This document shows positions 1-8,441 of a stretch of 64,000 nucleotides of DNA, piece after piece (the first letter of the stretch is position 1; every line of letters starts with the position of its first letter). The DNA is from Pampinifervens sp037481935 (GTDB taxonomy: Bacteria > Aquificota > Aquificia > Aquificales > Aquificaceae), in the NCBI RefSeq assembly GCF_046159715.1, contig NZ_JBJXCT010000009.1, positions 1 to 64,000 of the forward strand, written 5' to 3'. The notes beneath the pieces are model-generated. The model searched no databases. It was not told the DNA's origin and saw only the letters and a program-made list of their open reading frames with translations. The position numbers and the translations under genes were made by a program.

Positions 1-120
1 CCTTTTGTCAACCCCCCACCCCTCTCAAAAGGGGGTTATTTGCCAGAAGTCGGAGGTTCTGCAGACTTGAGTGTGTTATTATCAAATTCAAAGCCTTGAC
101 TTTCAACGCTCAGAAGCACA

Positions 121-184
121 CGCCATACCGCCGTAAGACCGTAAAACCATACATATGGTCGTATGGTCATACGGTCGTATGGCA
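121..184. repeat. eight 8-bp units, four facing four (64-bp hairpin)
   Basis: Exactly eight octamers. Four left units follow the pattern NNCCRTAM (for example GACCGTAA, AACCATAC) and four right units are their approximate inverse (for example GTATGGTC, ATACGGTC). The arms 122-152 and 153-183 pair along almost their full length with a few mismatches and a tiny loop. Copy B of the element carries a different 8-bp unit, in direct orientation, at the same place. Confidence 0.8.
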
Positions 185-256
185 CAGTAAAAGTTAGAGC
201 CCTATTCAGTTGCCAAGATGTCATGGGGGCATAACCCCTCTAACTCTTGTTCTATT

Positions 257-262
257 ATTATA
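257..262 (-). promoter_or_regulatory. extended -10 of octamer element A
   Basis: The hexamer TATAAT is preceded by TGC on the minus strand, the extended -10 form, and the same GTGCTATAAT string precedes copy B at 37914-37919. No good -35 was seen. An inverted repeat TGTC/GACA lies just upstream (about 273-287) in the short space shared with the rightward gene at 329. Confidence 0.55.
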
Positions 263-328
263 GCACAGTGTTTGTCAGATACAGACACTTCATGTGGTTA
301 TATTAATAAGTCAGAAGGGAGGTGAACC

Positions 329-823
329 ATGGAGCTGATTCTGCTGATTCTGGCTATCCTTTTCCTTCTATGGAGAGTAAAATCTGCTAACGATGAGGCT
401 TTCCCTCCTGACTATAGCGGAGGGAACTTTTATGGCGGTCTGCCTAGTGGATGGTCTGCATCTTCCGATGCGAGCTACAAGGATGGCGGTATGGGCAGAA
501 CAAGCGGTTTTTCAACCTCAGAAGGCTCCACCGGTCTTCTTGACAGTTATGAAAACCGTGAAAGATGGGAAAGCTCCTCCAGTCTCTATGAAGATGATGA
601 CCACTACAGGAGATGGCATGAAGATAACTGTGACCTTTCCCGTGCCCTCTGGGACCCATCCTGCCCTATGTATCATGTTTTTCACCATGATGACCACAGC
701 AGTTCTTCAAACTGGGATGATTCATGGAGCTCTTCAAGCTGGAATGACTCTTGGAGCTCCTCCGGCTGGGACAGTGGAAGCTCCTCGTGGGATAGCTGGT
801 CTTCTTCAAGTTGGGACTCTTAA
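329..823 (+). CDS. membrane-anchored Ser/Trp/Asp-rich protein, unknown
   Basis: Not recognised. A 164-residue protein with one N-terminal hydrophobic helix (residues 1-17) and then a hydrophilic, low-complexity body. The last 45 or so residues are near-repeats of the type SSSWDSWSSSSW, rich in Ser, Trp and Asp, and the middle has His/Asp clusters (YHVFHHDDHS). A GGGAGGTG site 5 nt before the ATG supports this start. It faces cas2, sharing only the 4 bp TTAA (820-823), and begins about 66 bp from the promoter of octamer element A, which is transcribed away from it. The position between a repeat element and the Cas genes is notable, but no function can be assigned. The overlapping frame at 393-833 looks like a shadow. 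Confidence 0.65.
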   Translation: MELILLILAILFLLWRVKSANDEAFPPDYSGGNFYGGLPSGWSASSDASYKDGGMGRTSGFSTSEGSTGLLDSYENRERWESSSSLYEDDDHYRRWHEDNCDLSRALWDPSCPMYHVFHHDDHSSSSNWDDSWSSSSWNDSWSSSGWDSGSSSWDSWSSSSWDS

Positions 824-1101
824 AGCAGGTTAGAGGTGGGGTCTTCGCCTTCGGTGAGAATCTCTCGACTGTGGTTCACCATATCTTCAAAGATGTAGAT
901 TATCAGGCTGTCCTGCCGGCGGTCTATAACTTCAAGAAGCTCAGCCTTGAGCCTCTCCAGTCTTGACAGGCTGATACTTCCCTCAAACACGGACTTCTGC
1001 ACGTGGTGGATGTATCTCTTTACAATTTTCCGGACTTTGTTGAGCCTTTTCTGTCCTTCCTTATCTACTGTGGATATGTCGTAGACAAGTATGACCCACA
1101 T
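820..1101 (-). CDS. cas2: CRISPR-associated endonuclease Cas2
   Basis: Cas2 (93 aa) forms the Cas1-Cas2 integrase that inserts new spacers. The N-terminus MWVILVYDIS has the first strand of the ferredoxin-like fold with the expected Asp, and length fits the family. The start is placed at the ATG inside a TAATG overlap with the cas1 stop, not the upstream in-frame ATG at 1113. It is the last gene of the leftward cas operon. No CRISPR array follows it; the next features are a facing unknown gene and octamer element A. Confidence 0.93.
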   Translation of the reverse strand: MWVILVYDISTVDKEGQKRLNKVRKIVKRYIHHVQKSVFEGSISLSRLERLKAELLEVIDRRQDSLIIYIFEDMVNHSREILTEGEDPTSNLL

Positions 1102-2048
1102 TAGAGAGCCCAATAGTTGAGGGGTCTGTAGACTTCTTCCTCCAGCAGGTGTTTTATCAGCCTGTATAGCTCAAGCCTTATGAGCTGGCGGTGAGAGACT
1201 TTGCGGTTCAGCCTGCGGTGTCTGACTGTGGACTCAAGGAGGTCATTGAAAGCCTGCACGAAGACCCTCCTGCCCTCTCTGCTCAAATAGACATACTGGA
1301 GTTCCTGAAGGAAGTGCTCTTCTGTGAGTTTTCTCTCCTTTATGAGCTGGACTATGAGCCTGTCCGAGAGGATAGGTTTGAAGAGCTCCGCCACGTCAAG
1401 AGAAAGGGAAAACCTCTTTTCTGAGGGCTCGTGCAGGTAGCTTATAGTGGGATTGAGCTGTGTCTGGTATATCTCTCCCAGCACCTTGGCGTAAACGAGA
1501 GAGTTTCCGAAGGATATGAGGGCGTTGAGTGGATTATGAGGTGGTCTTTTTGTCCTCTTTTCAAAGTCCCAGCCTGTTTCTTGGGATAACTTCTCGTAAA
1601 AGTCCCTTCTCAGCCTCGCTTCCACCGCCATGACCTGTGGTATGTCCTCAGCAAAAGAGAGCTCAGAAAGGTATGTCTCCTGCTCAATCTGAAGAAAGGG
1701 GCACAGGTTTTTTATGGCACCTTCCACAAAGCTCTTTGCCAGATAGAGCCTTTTTTCTTTTTGAAGATAGTGCTGGACCTGACTGACCAGCAGGAAACCG
1801 GATAGATTTTTTTCTCTTGGATAGAAACTTCCTATGTAGTATCCGTAGTAGTTGAAAAAGTGCACCACTGCACCTCTCTCTGACAGCAGACCCAGAGCCT
1901 TGCTGTTGGTGGAAATCTCAGAGAGCAAGAAGAGTTCATCAAGGTCTTCTATGGGTATGGACTTTTTGAACTCGGAGTTTTCAAACACGATGGTGTTTTC
2001 CTCACGCCTTAGCTCTCCACTGTGCGTTATGTAGTAGACCCTACCCAT
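1101..2048 (-). CDS. cas1: CRISPR-associated integrase Cas1
   Basis: Cas1 (315 aa from the chosen start) is the catalytic subunit of spacer integration. The start MGRVYYITHSGELRRE is typical of subtype I-B Cas1. The C-terminal helical domain contains a plausible metal-binding set: Glu in AVEARLRRDFYEKL, His in YLHEPSEKRFSLSLDVAELFKP and the following Asp/Glu. The ATG at 2048 overlaps the cas4 stop by 8 nt (ATGGGTAG), supporting translational coupling; a longer in-frame start at 2069 is less likely. The stop overlaps the cas2 start by one base. Confidence 0.95.
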   Translation of the reverse strand: MGRVYYITHSGELRREENTIVFENSEFKKSIPIEDLDELFLLSEISTNSKALGLLSERGAVVHFFNYYGYYIGSFYPREKNLSGFLLVSQVQHYLQKEKRLYLAKSFVEGAIKNLCPFLQIEQETYLSELSFAEDIPQVMAVEARLRRDFYEKLSQETGWDFEKRTKRPPHNPLNALISFGNSLVYAKVLGEIYQTQLNPTISYLHEPSEKRFSLSLDVAELFKPILSDRLIVQLIKERKLTEEHFLQELQYVYLSREGRRVFVQAFNDLLESTVRHRRLNRKVSHRQLIRLELYRLIKHLLEEEVYRPLNYWAL

Positions 2049-2550
2049 AACAGAACTCCTCGTAGGCACACTTTTTGCAGTAAGGTTTATCTATCACTGG
2101 GGGTGGTAAGCTCAGAGAGAGCACCTCCCCCATATGCAACAGGGCATCCTCTATAAGTCCCTCATCCTCCTGCGTAAGGTAGACCTCTCTTATCTGCCTT
2201 GCCCTTGGATAATGGATGACTCCGTGGGAAACCTCCAGACCCTTTTTACGCAGGTAGTAGATGTAATACTTGACCTGAAGCTCGTGGGCGGTCTCTATTG
2301 CCCTTGAGTGTTTTACTTCATGCACCACAAGACCCCTTCTGGACCTTATGAAGTCCACCCTCACTGGCTCATCGTAAAAGTCCTCTTCCCTCTCCCTCCT
2401 GAAGCTCCTCTCATCCAGAAGTCTTCCAAGCTGCACCCACTCAGAAAGGTGCTCAAAGCTCACACCTCTTGAAAAGAGCCACAGCTTTCGCTCGCACACC
2501 ACGGAGTAAGCTACCTGCGTGCCTCTGTATCTGAGCTCTCTAAGGTCCAT
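2041..2550 (-). CDS. cas4: CRISPR-associated exonuclease Cas4
   Basis: Cas4 (169 aa) is a RecB-type Fe-S nuclease that trims and orients prespacers before Cas1-Cas2 integration. Visible features are an N-terminal Cys in YSVVCERKLWLF, the RecB-like core with Asp in VRVDFI and the Glu-Val-Lys of VVHEVKHSRA, and the C-terminal Cys cluster YCKKCAYEEFC that completes the [4Fe-4S] ligand set. It sits directly behind cas3 (cas3 stop touches its start) and overlaps cas1, as in other I-B adaptation modules. Confidence 0.95.
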   Translation of the reverse strand: MDLRELRYRGTQVAYSVVCERKLWLFSRGVSFEHLSEWVQLGRLLDERSFRREREEDFYDEPVRVDFIRSRRGLVVHEVKHSRAIETAHELQVKYYIYYLRKKGLEVSHGVIHYPRARQIREVYLTQEDEGLIEDALLHMGEVLSLSLPPPVIDKPYCKKCAYEEFCYG

Positions 2551-4718
2551 CAGAGGATGTTGTCCTGATAGGTGTCATCAGCGTCAGCAAGTGATAGGAG
2601 CCCAAGATGCTTGCTGTAGTTTCCCCTGAACCAGTATATGTTATATCCCTTAAGCTCGCTAATCTTGAGAAATCTATCACGATCTTGAAGGTATAGATAA
2701 TATGGCACAGGAAGGCAATAATCGGAGATTTTCATCAGCACCTTTAGCTTTCCAATTCCTTTTTCCCTGCTAAACTCTTTAATCATTGATGAAACCTTTT
2801 CTTTATATATCTGCGGCACTACACTCAGACTGAAGATTCTCCTGAAGTTTTTCATTGCTTCTTTTCTCTCTGATGGTTCTATGTATCCATTTAGCTCCCA
2901 TAGTCTGTCTACATAAACTTTTGTATCTTCATACTCCCTGCGGAAGTTATCAACCTTGGCAAAAACCCGGTTGACAATATCCCTTTTATCCTTCTCTGAT
3001 AAAAGACTGCGGTCAAAAGGTTTCAGAGCTTCTAAAGTTGTCTGCACAAGGTCTTTGTGGTATACAGAGCCAACCCCGGAGGGTTCCTGCGTGTATACAA
3101 AGACGTTTGGACTGTCAGGCTTTCCCTTTTCTCCCCTTCTGTTGACCCTCCCCATCCTCTGTATAAGGCTATCTATTGTTGAAAGCTCTGTTATCAGGTA
3201 GTCTGCGCTTATGTCCAACGACACCTCTGCAAGCTGTGTGGTTATGAATATGCCCCTCTCTTTGGTCTGTATAGCACATCTTAGCACCTTCTCTCGTCGT
3301 CTCTTATCTCTCTGTATAAATCTTGAGTGCAGTAGGTAAACCTTGAGTGAACGCTCCTCAAGCTTCCTGCATAACTCTTGAGCTTTGCTAACTGTATTCA
3401 CGATTACGAGAACCTTACCCTTCTGTGAAAGCTCTAGTATGCTATCAGTAGCCTCTTCCACAGGCTTATCCACCAGAGCTATGCGGTGTCTTATTATGTC
3501 TTCTTCCTCATGTTCTATGAGCTCAAAGCCGAGATTTATGAAATCCCTCTCCAGAAAATCCGGTATGGTTGCACTCATTACCAGAGCCTTACCTCCAAGT
3601 TTGACTGTGTGCTCTACTGCCTTGAACACATATGCCATAGCCACTGGGTCGTAAGCGTGCACTTCATCTATTACAAGCCTTGAATAAGAAAGCACAGAGT
3701 AATACTTCTCAAAACCCTTAAACCTCAGCACGAAAGGCAGTATCTGTTCTGGGGTGCAGACTAGGAGAGGATAGGCAAAGTTGTTTGCATACTCCACATC
3801 TTCATAGATGCTTTCCACAGTATTGTCTTCAGAAGACCTTGAATATAGATACGAGAAAGCATTTGAATGCAACAGCCCTACTTTATTACTTCCAAACAAG
3901 TTTACAAACCTTTCATACATGGCATTTATTGAGGTTATTACCGGAAGGACAAAAAAGCCTTTTGAGTCCATAAACAGCAAGCCAGCCTCCGTTTTGCCAC
4001 TTCCTGTCGGAGCCTTGAGTATTAAATTTTTATCCCTTTCTTCATACACCTGCCTCTGAAAAGGTTTGAGATTTTTTATTTTTTGCTCTACTACTTTAAA
4101 AACCTCATGTAAGGGGTCTTTTTCAACCAGTATTTTTGCACTACTCGCGTGATCTATACGGAGCAGGAGACCTTTCAGAAGATAATAAAACCCATATAAC
4201 TCTTCAGAGTCGTCCCTGAAATATTCATCCATTGAACCGTATTCACCCTTATTAATCTGGTGTTTTACCAGCGAGTTCAAGCCATCTATTCCAAACTCCT
4301 CCCTCAATACATTTTCTATGTCTTCTACCTTTGACAGTCTGTGATGATGGTAAAGGATTGCGTTGCATATGAGAAATATGAGGTCACTTTTTATGTCTTC
4401 TGGCACATCAGATAACACTTCTGGGACAGATTGAATAAAGAAAGCAGGGCTAAGACAGTTGTGTCTTATGGAGGGGTTTACCCCCTTTTTCATGGCTTTT
4501 TGAAAATCAGAGCACATTTTCCCGTGGTCATGATACCTGCAGGCAAGCTCAAGAGACTTCCACAAAAATGGTCTGTAGGGCTCTGGACAGGTTAGCTCTA
4601 TCCTATCTCCGTATAAAGCCTTGAGAGTCTCAAGGTTATTCAGCAACCAGTTAACATGCTCATGAAGGGTTGTCCCATCAGGTTTTGCAAGGTAATCACT
4701 CAGATTGAAACTCTTCAT
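2550..4718 (-). CDS. cas3: CRISPR-associated helicase-nuclease Cas3
   Basis: Cas3 (722 aa) is the effector nuclease-helicase that degrades the target strand after Cascade binding. The N-terminal HD nuclease shows HDHGK at residues 63-67 and the HNCLSP segment. The SF2 helicase follows with Walker A APTGSGKTE, Walker B DEVH, the SAT motif and the motif VI arginines QRMGRVNRRG. The start was set at the ATG behind a strong AGGAGG about 9 nt upstream; an in-frame ATG at 4769 lies deep in cas8b and is less likely. The gene starts within the last 23 bases of cas8b. Confidence 0.95.
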   Translation of the reverse strand: MKSFNLSDYLAKPDGTTLHEHVNWLLNNLETLKALYGDRIELTCPEPYRPFLWKSLELACRYHDHGKMCSDFQKAMKKGVNPSIRHNCLSPAFFIQSVPEVLSDVPEDIKSDLIFLICNAILYHHHRLSKVEDIENVLREEFGIDGLNSLVKHQINKGEYGSMDEYFRDDSEELYGFYYLLKGLLLRIDHASSAKILVEKDPLHEVFKVVEQKIKNLKPFQRQVYEERDKNLILKAPTGSGKTEAGLLFMDSKGFFVLPVITSINAMYERFVNLFGSNKVGLLHSNAFSYLYSRSSEDNTVESIYEDVEYANNFAYPLLVCTPEQILPFVLRFKGFEKYYSVLSYSRLVIDEVHAYDPVAMAYVFKAVEHTVKLGGKALVMSATIPDFLERDFINLGFELIEHEEEDIIRHRIALVDKPVEEATDSILELSQKGKVLVIVNTVSKAQELCRKLEERSLKVYLLHSRFIQRDKRRREKVLRCAIQTKERGIFITTQLAEVSLDISADYLITELSTIDSLIQRMGRVNRRGEKGKPDSPNVFVYTQEPSGVGSVYHKDLVQTTLEALKPFDRSLLSEKDKRDIVNRVFAKVDNFRREYEDTKVYVDRLWELNGYIEPSERKEAMKNFRRIFSLSVVPQIYKEKVSSMIKEFSREKGIGKLKVLMKISDYCLPVPYYLYLQDRDRFLKISELKGYNIYWFRGNYSKHLGLLSLADADDTYQDNIL

Positions 4719-6024
4719 CTTCTTCCCCTCCTGACTGCCCCCTTGCGTCACCTCCCACAAGGTGAGCAACCATCACCAGAGAAGCACTCTTAAAGTCCTC
4801 GCCAAGCGCGAGCTTTTCCAGCCCCTTTCTCTCCCTTGCATCAAGTTGCAGACCCTCTACCTTGTTGAGTTCAAATAGAAGTCTCTCTACAAAACCGTGC
4901 ACATCCTGCTGTCTTATGTGTCTCAGAAGGTCATAGACCAGCTTCTGCCTTTGCCTTTCCTCGGTGCTGGCAGATATCTTCCTTGCTATGTCTGCGTATA
5001 CGTTCCCATTCATGGTATACCCTCCTTCAAGTTCTTTCTGAAACCTCAAAAGAAAATCAATTTCATACAGACTCAAATTTTTGGATATCCTCATGTATTC
5101 ATCCCTGCCTGATGAGGTTTCTTTTTTATCCTTTTTAAATCTACTCCATCCCTCCAGCAAGCGGATTATAACAGGATAGAGATTTCTGCCTTTTGCCTGC
5201 TTTAGCACATCAGAGTATATACTCTCAAGCCTTGTGGGAAACTTTGAAAGATAGTTGTTCAGAACCTCTATTATCTCTCTCGGAAGGTGAGAGCTATACA
5301 CATTGAAATTCTGTCCAAGAGAGCTGAGTTCAACAAGATATATCCGCGATAATCTTATAGAGGCTACCTTTGAGAGAAGTAAGAAGGACATATCAAGGAA
5401 CTCCTGTCTTACACTTCTGTTATCCCTTTTTATGCCTTCTACCTTCCTTTTGAAATAAGAGTTTAGTTTCCAGAGAGTTATAGGGTCTTCTTCCACGTAA
5501 AGGAAGTAGTTTGAGCCACGAAAGCGTGTAAAGCCAGCACTTGAGCAGTATATAAGGGACTCGCACTCTTTGCATATGTAGAGGTTGTTCCGTCCCCCCG
5601 AGAAGTTACTCGGTATGTCATCGGAACTTCCAAGCGGTGTAAAAATCTCCCTTTCAAAAACTCTTACCGTTCTCCCGTCAACTTTAAAGTATGCCTTCCT
5701 TTCAAGACAAAACTGACACAGAAATTCACTCAGTGGACCTGTTTGAAATCTCAAGTAGGGTGGCTCTGACTTTATAGCTATGTTCCCTCCGACTCTAACA
5801 TTATTCTTGTGAAAAGATATAAGTAGCCCCCTATTCTTCTTTGCCCAATCTTCATAAATATCTGGAAAAACATCATCCCAGAAGTTCTTGTCAACAAGTA
5901 AATACCTGTCCTGCACGCTTACAACTTTTCTGTATAGCTCTGGGTCATGCTGGGCGAGTATCTCCAGAAAACCTACTGCAGAAACCGCCATCAGCCAGTT
6001 GTCAATCAGAAACTTCACAGCCAT
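4696..6024 (-). CDS. cas8b: Cascade large subunit, Cas8b (Cst1-like)
   Basis: A 442-aa protein in the position of the I-B large subunit, which recognises the PAM and recruits Cas3. It carries two zinc-finger-like pairs, CQFC near residue 109 and CKEC near residue 155, followed by the YCSSAGFTRF segment, the layout of the Cst1/Cas8 group of the Tneap-type I-B systems. The rest is poorly conserved, as usual for Cas8. It overlaps cas5 by 10 bases. Assignment to Cas8b rests on Cys-pair layout plus position between cas5 and cas3. Confidence 0.85.
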   Translation of the reverse strand: MAVKFLIDNWLMAVSAVGFLEILAQHDPELYRKVVSVQDRYLLVDKNFWDDVFPDIYEDWAKKNRGLLISFHKNNVRVGGNIAIKSEPPYLRFQTGPLSEFLCQFCLERKAYFKVDGRTVRVFEREIFTPLGSSDDIPSNFSGGRNNLYICKECESLIYCSSAGFTRFRGSNYFLYVEEDPITLWKLNSYFKRKVEGIKRDNRSVRQEFLDMSFLLLSKVASIRLSRIYLVELSSLGQNFNVYSSHLPREIIEVLNNYLSKFPTRLESIYSDVLKQAKGRNLYPVIIRLLEGWSRFKKDKKETSSGRDEYMRISKNLSLYEIDFLLRFQKELEGGYTMNGNVYADIARKISASTEERQRQKLVYDLLRHIRQQDVHGFVERLLFELNKVEGLQLDARERKGLEKLALGEDFKSASLVMVAHLVGGDARGQSGGEEDEEFQSE

Positions 6025-6677
6025 ACAGGTAAACCCTCCTCGTCATACAGGATACTTCTCCCATGCAGAAGACTGCCTTTTGTATGGTAATAATATCCCC
6101 TGTAAATGAATTCTCTTGGTTTGTTAACAGAAGACCAAAAGGTGGGTAGCTTGAAATAAATACCCTTTGAGCCTCTTTTAAAACCACTGTTAATGTCCTC
6201 CGGCACCCATGCATCGTATGGTATAGTCAGGAAATCTGCCTCCCTTTCTTCATACTCAACATAACCCGCACTGATTATAGAGGTTGGAAACTCCCCGAGC
6301 CTCAGGATGCTCCTCGGTCTCAAAAGACCTTCCAGAAAATAATCAAGAGTATCCCTATCCTGACTTTTTACATGAACCACAACCTCAAGGTTTAGCAAAA
6401 GGGGCAGCCTCAGAACGTAGCGGTCTATGCTTTTTCCGTTAAAATCTACCGCTCTGTGCCACCTGAAGTCTTCCATACTACCCTCAAAGTATCCCTGTAT
6501 GGACATATCAAAAACCTCTTCCTTCCACTTTTTCCCACAGGCAGTGTATAAAAGTCCTATTATGGTTGATGGTGTTGGTAGAGGGTAGGTCTCAATTCCC
6601 TTGAAGGAAAACCTTGTCCTGAAAAAGGCAAACTTTGAGAAGAGCCTGAACTTAAGCAGTTTGCTGGGCTTCTGCAT
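6015..6677 (-). CDS. cas5: Cascade subunit Cas5
   Basis: Cas5 (220 aa) caps the crRNA 5' handle in the I-B Cascade. The N-terminal half has the RAMP-type strand and the recognisable segment SFKGIETYPLPTPSTIIGLL (20 residues), typical of Cas5 Tneap/Hmari proteins. The start ATG lies inside the last codons of cas7 (26-base overlap) and its stop overlaps the cas8b start, so the three are translationally coupled. Confidence 0.92.
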   Translation of the reverse strand: MQKPSKLLKFRLFSKFAFFRTRFSFKGIETYPLPTPSTIIGLLYTACGKKWKEEVFDMSIQGYFEGSMEDFRWHRAVDFNGKSIDRYVLRLPLLLNLEVVVHVKSQDRDTLDYFLEGLLRPRSILRLGEFPTSIISAGYVEYEEREADFLTIPYDAWVPEDINSGFKRGSKGIYFKLPTFWSSVNKPREFIYRGYYYHTKGSLLHGRSILYDEEGLPVWL

Positions 6678-7665
6678 AACAAGCCTCTACTTCCTGCCTC
6701 AACTTTGAAAAGGCATCTTCCATACTCTTTACATCATCACATCCACTCACCTCAAGAAGTTCACCGAGACCCCTCGCACCAGTTACGAAACCAAGCCCCT
6801 TTGGTATCAGACTTTTTCTGAAGCTGACGCTTACCTTATTCCCATCGTAGTCAACTCCCAGAGCATTAATGAAGTAAGGCACGCAATACTCATAGACGCC
6901 CCCTACCATGAAAAGTGGTGTGAGAGGATATACTCTACCACCAACCCTTCTTGCAAAGCTCTTTTCCAGTATATCAAGCACCTGCAAAACTCTTTTTGCT
7001 CTTGCTGAGTTTTCCACTGCCAGCTCTCCACTTCTGTCCTCTCTTCCCACTCTGTCCAGTTCAATGGATACGGTGTATATGTACGGAGACCTGTGCTCCT
7101 CAAAGTAGACAATTGCCTGTCTGGACTTGTCATCCTCTCCGAGGTGTTTTAGATACCTTTCTCTTGCATCAAGGTTATGTATTAGATTTTGGGAGCCTGT
7201 AAAGGGCTTTACAGAGATTATGTGGTCAAACACAACGGCTTTGTTGCGATTCAGGGCTCCTTCGTTCCTGAGAGGGAACATAAAGCCAAACAGGTCTGCC
7301 TCTTCGTAATCTTTAATGATTTCCACTGAAAGTTTACCGTAATCAACCGATGCATTAATATTCTCCTCTTCAGAGAATAACTCTTTTTCTTCTGCCTCCT
7401 TTTTCCCTCTCTTTTTCTTTGAACCAGACTGGTCCCTTATTGACTTAATCTTTTTTGCTATTTCCTCGTCAAGAAGTCTCCAGTTGTGATAAATCCTTCC
7501 GGCCCTTTTTAACTCATAACTCAGCATTTTATCAGAAGCAAAAGGCAACTCAGCACCAGAAACTGTGTTTATTTTCTTTAGAAGCGTGTAAATACCTACC
7601 CTGTCACCGTAGCTCAGCACACCGATGGGTTCCGTCACAATGGTTAGTGTCAACATCCTCCTCAT
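6652..7665 (-). CDS. cas7: Cascade backbone subunit Cas7 (Cst2/DevR family)
   Basis: Cas7 (337 aa) polymerises along the crRNA to form the Cascade backbone. The family signature is the N-terminal TIVTEPIGVLSYGDRVG and the central SFRKSLIPKGLGFVTGARGLG region. A charged insert, KKKRGKKEAEEKELFSEEE, sits around residues 95-115 and is probably a surface loop. An AAGGAGG site 6 nt before the ATG is the strongest ribosome binding site of the operon, fitting the high copy number of Cas7. It is the first gene of the leftward cas operon. Confidence 0.92.
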   Translation of the reverse strand: MRRMLTLTIVTEPIGVLSYGDRVGIYTLLKKINTVSGAELPFASDKMLSYELKRAGRIYHNWRLLDEEIAKKIKSIRDQSGSKKKRGKKEAEEKELFSEEENINASVDYGKLSVEIIKDYEEADLFGFMFPLRNEGALNRNKAVVFDHIISVKPFTGSQNLIHNLDARERYLKHLGEDDKSRQAIVYFEEHRSPYIYTVSIELDRVGREDRSGELAVENSARAKRVLQVLDILEKSFARRVGGRVYPLTPLFMVGGVYEYCVPYFINALGVDYDGNKVSVSFRKSLIPKGLGFVTGARGLGELLEVSGCDDVKSMEDAFSKLRQEVEACYAEAQQTA

Positions 7666-7742
7666 TGACTACCTCCTTGTCTTTTGAAGAATATTATAAC
7701 AGCTGCATTGCATGCTTTCTGACACCACTATAAAATTTTTCC
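7666..7742. promoter_or_regulatory. divergent promoter region of the cas operon and cas6
   Basis: A 77-bp space between cas7 (leftward) and cas6 (rightward). On the minus strand TGTTATAAT at about 7701-7693 is an extended -10 for the cas operon, followed by the cas7 Shine-Dalgarno. On the plus strand TATAAA at about 7731-7736 ends only 6 nt before the cas6 ATG with no Shine-Dalgarno between, so cas6 is probably leaderless. The core includes the palindrome-rich GCATTGCATGC, a possible operator. Confidence 0.55.
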
Positions 7743-8441
7743 ATGCGTTTCCTTGTGAGGCTGGAAAATCCAGAAGAGACCAGCATACCCCTTGATTACA
7801 GGCGCAGGTTCATATCCCTGATGAAGAGGGTCTTTGGAGTAAGGGAGTTTATTGAAAACCCCGTCAGACCCTACACCTTTGCGGTATACCTTGGGAAGGA
7901 AATAAACTTTAGCAGGGATGCCATTGAAGGTGTTAAGTTTGTGAACCTCCGAATCTCCACAGGAGACCCCGTTTATGGAGTAAAGCTCTACAACGGATTA
8001 ACCGAGTTGAGGGGAAAGGTTCACAAAATCGGGGAGGCGGAGTTTGTGCTCAAAGATGTAAGACTTGAAAAGGAGGGAGACTGGTCAAAGGGTGCTTTTA
8101 AGACGCTTTCTCCGGTAGTTGTGGAAAGGGCTGGGGCCAATGAGGGCAACCCCAAGCTCAGGTATGCCCTTCCTCTGGAAAGGGATTTTCAGGAGGTTCT
8201 TTTTGAAAACACAATCCGGCGCTTTAGAGCCATTAAAGGCTACGAGCCAGAAGTAAAAGCCTTTTCCTTCAGACTCATACACTACAAGGAAGAGATGGTA
8301 AGGCACTACGGGGGATACATAAGGTCCTTTATTGGAGAGTTTTTCATAAATACCGACAACCCTGAAGTGCTGAGGTTTGTGTATCAATACGGACTGGGGG
8401 TGAGAACGGGGCAGGGATTTGGTTATCTGGAAGTTTTATAA
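7743..8441 (+). CDS. cas6: CRISPR RNA endonuclease Cas6
   Basis: Cas6 (232 aa) cuts the CRISPR transcript within each repeat to make crRNAs. Two RAMP folds are expected; the C-terminal glycine-rich loop GVRTGQGFGYLEV is the family hallmark. A His/Tyr pair in the N-terminal half is not easily assigned from sequence. It is divergent from the rest of the cas operon, so array processing can be expressed separately. Its stop codon (TAA) forms part of the TATAAT that serves the next gene, purK. Confidence 0.9.
   Translation: MRFLVRLENPEETSIPLDYRRRFISLMKRVFGVREFIENPVRPYTFAVYLGKEINFSRDAIEGVKFVNLRISTGDPVYGVKLYNGLTELRGKVHKIGEAEFVLKDVRLEKEGDWSKGAFKTLSPVVVERAGANEGNPKLRYALPLERDFQEVLFENTIRRFRAIKGYEPEVKAFSFRLIHYKEEMVRHYGGYIRSFIGEFFINTDNPEVLRFVYQYGLGVRTGQGFGYLEVL

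Larger units (their letters stand above)
14..262 (-). other. octamer-array element, copy A (putative RNA gene)
   Basis: Repeated element read on the minus strand. In order it has an extended -10 (TGCTATAAT, 262-257 for the hexamer), a short GGGG-TTATG-CCCC hairpin (226-238), the block TTGGCAACTGAATAGGG (216-200), a 64-bp core of 8-bp units (184-121), and an 86-nt 3' block (99-14). The 3' block contains TTTGAATTTGATAATAAC, a small CCG/TGG hairpin and a G-rich end. A second copy with the same architecture lies at 37914-38142: the 5' block (with its TGACAT lead-in) matches at 23 of 24 positions and the 3' block at roughly 77 percent by hand count without gaps. A 62-codon reading frame (224-36) runs through this copy. 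The promoter-like start, hairpins and non-coding core of copy B favour an RNA, but a small protein cannot be excluded. I do not recognise the family. Confidence 0.6.

Noticed and set aside
36..224. 62-aa ORF as a normal protein gene
   Set aside because: Its central third is the octamer hairpin, no Shine-Dalgarno precedes it, and copy B has stops in the same place. Reported as part of the element instead of a CDS.
1..260. CRISPR array or leader next to cas2
   Set aside because: The 8-bp units are far too short and unspaced for CRISPR repeats, and the same flanks occur 38 kb away without cas genes.
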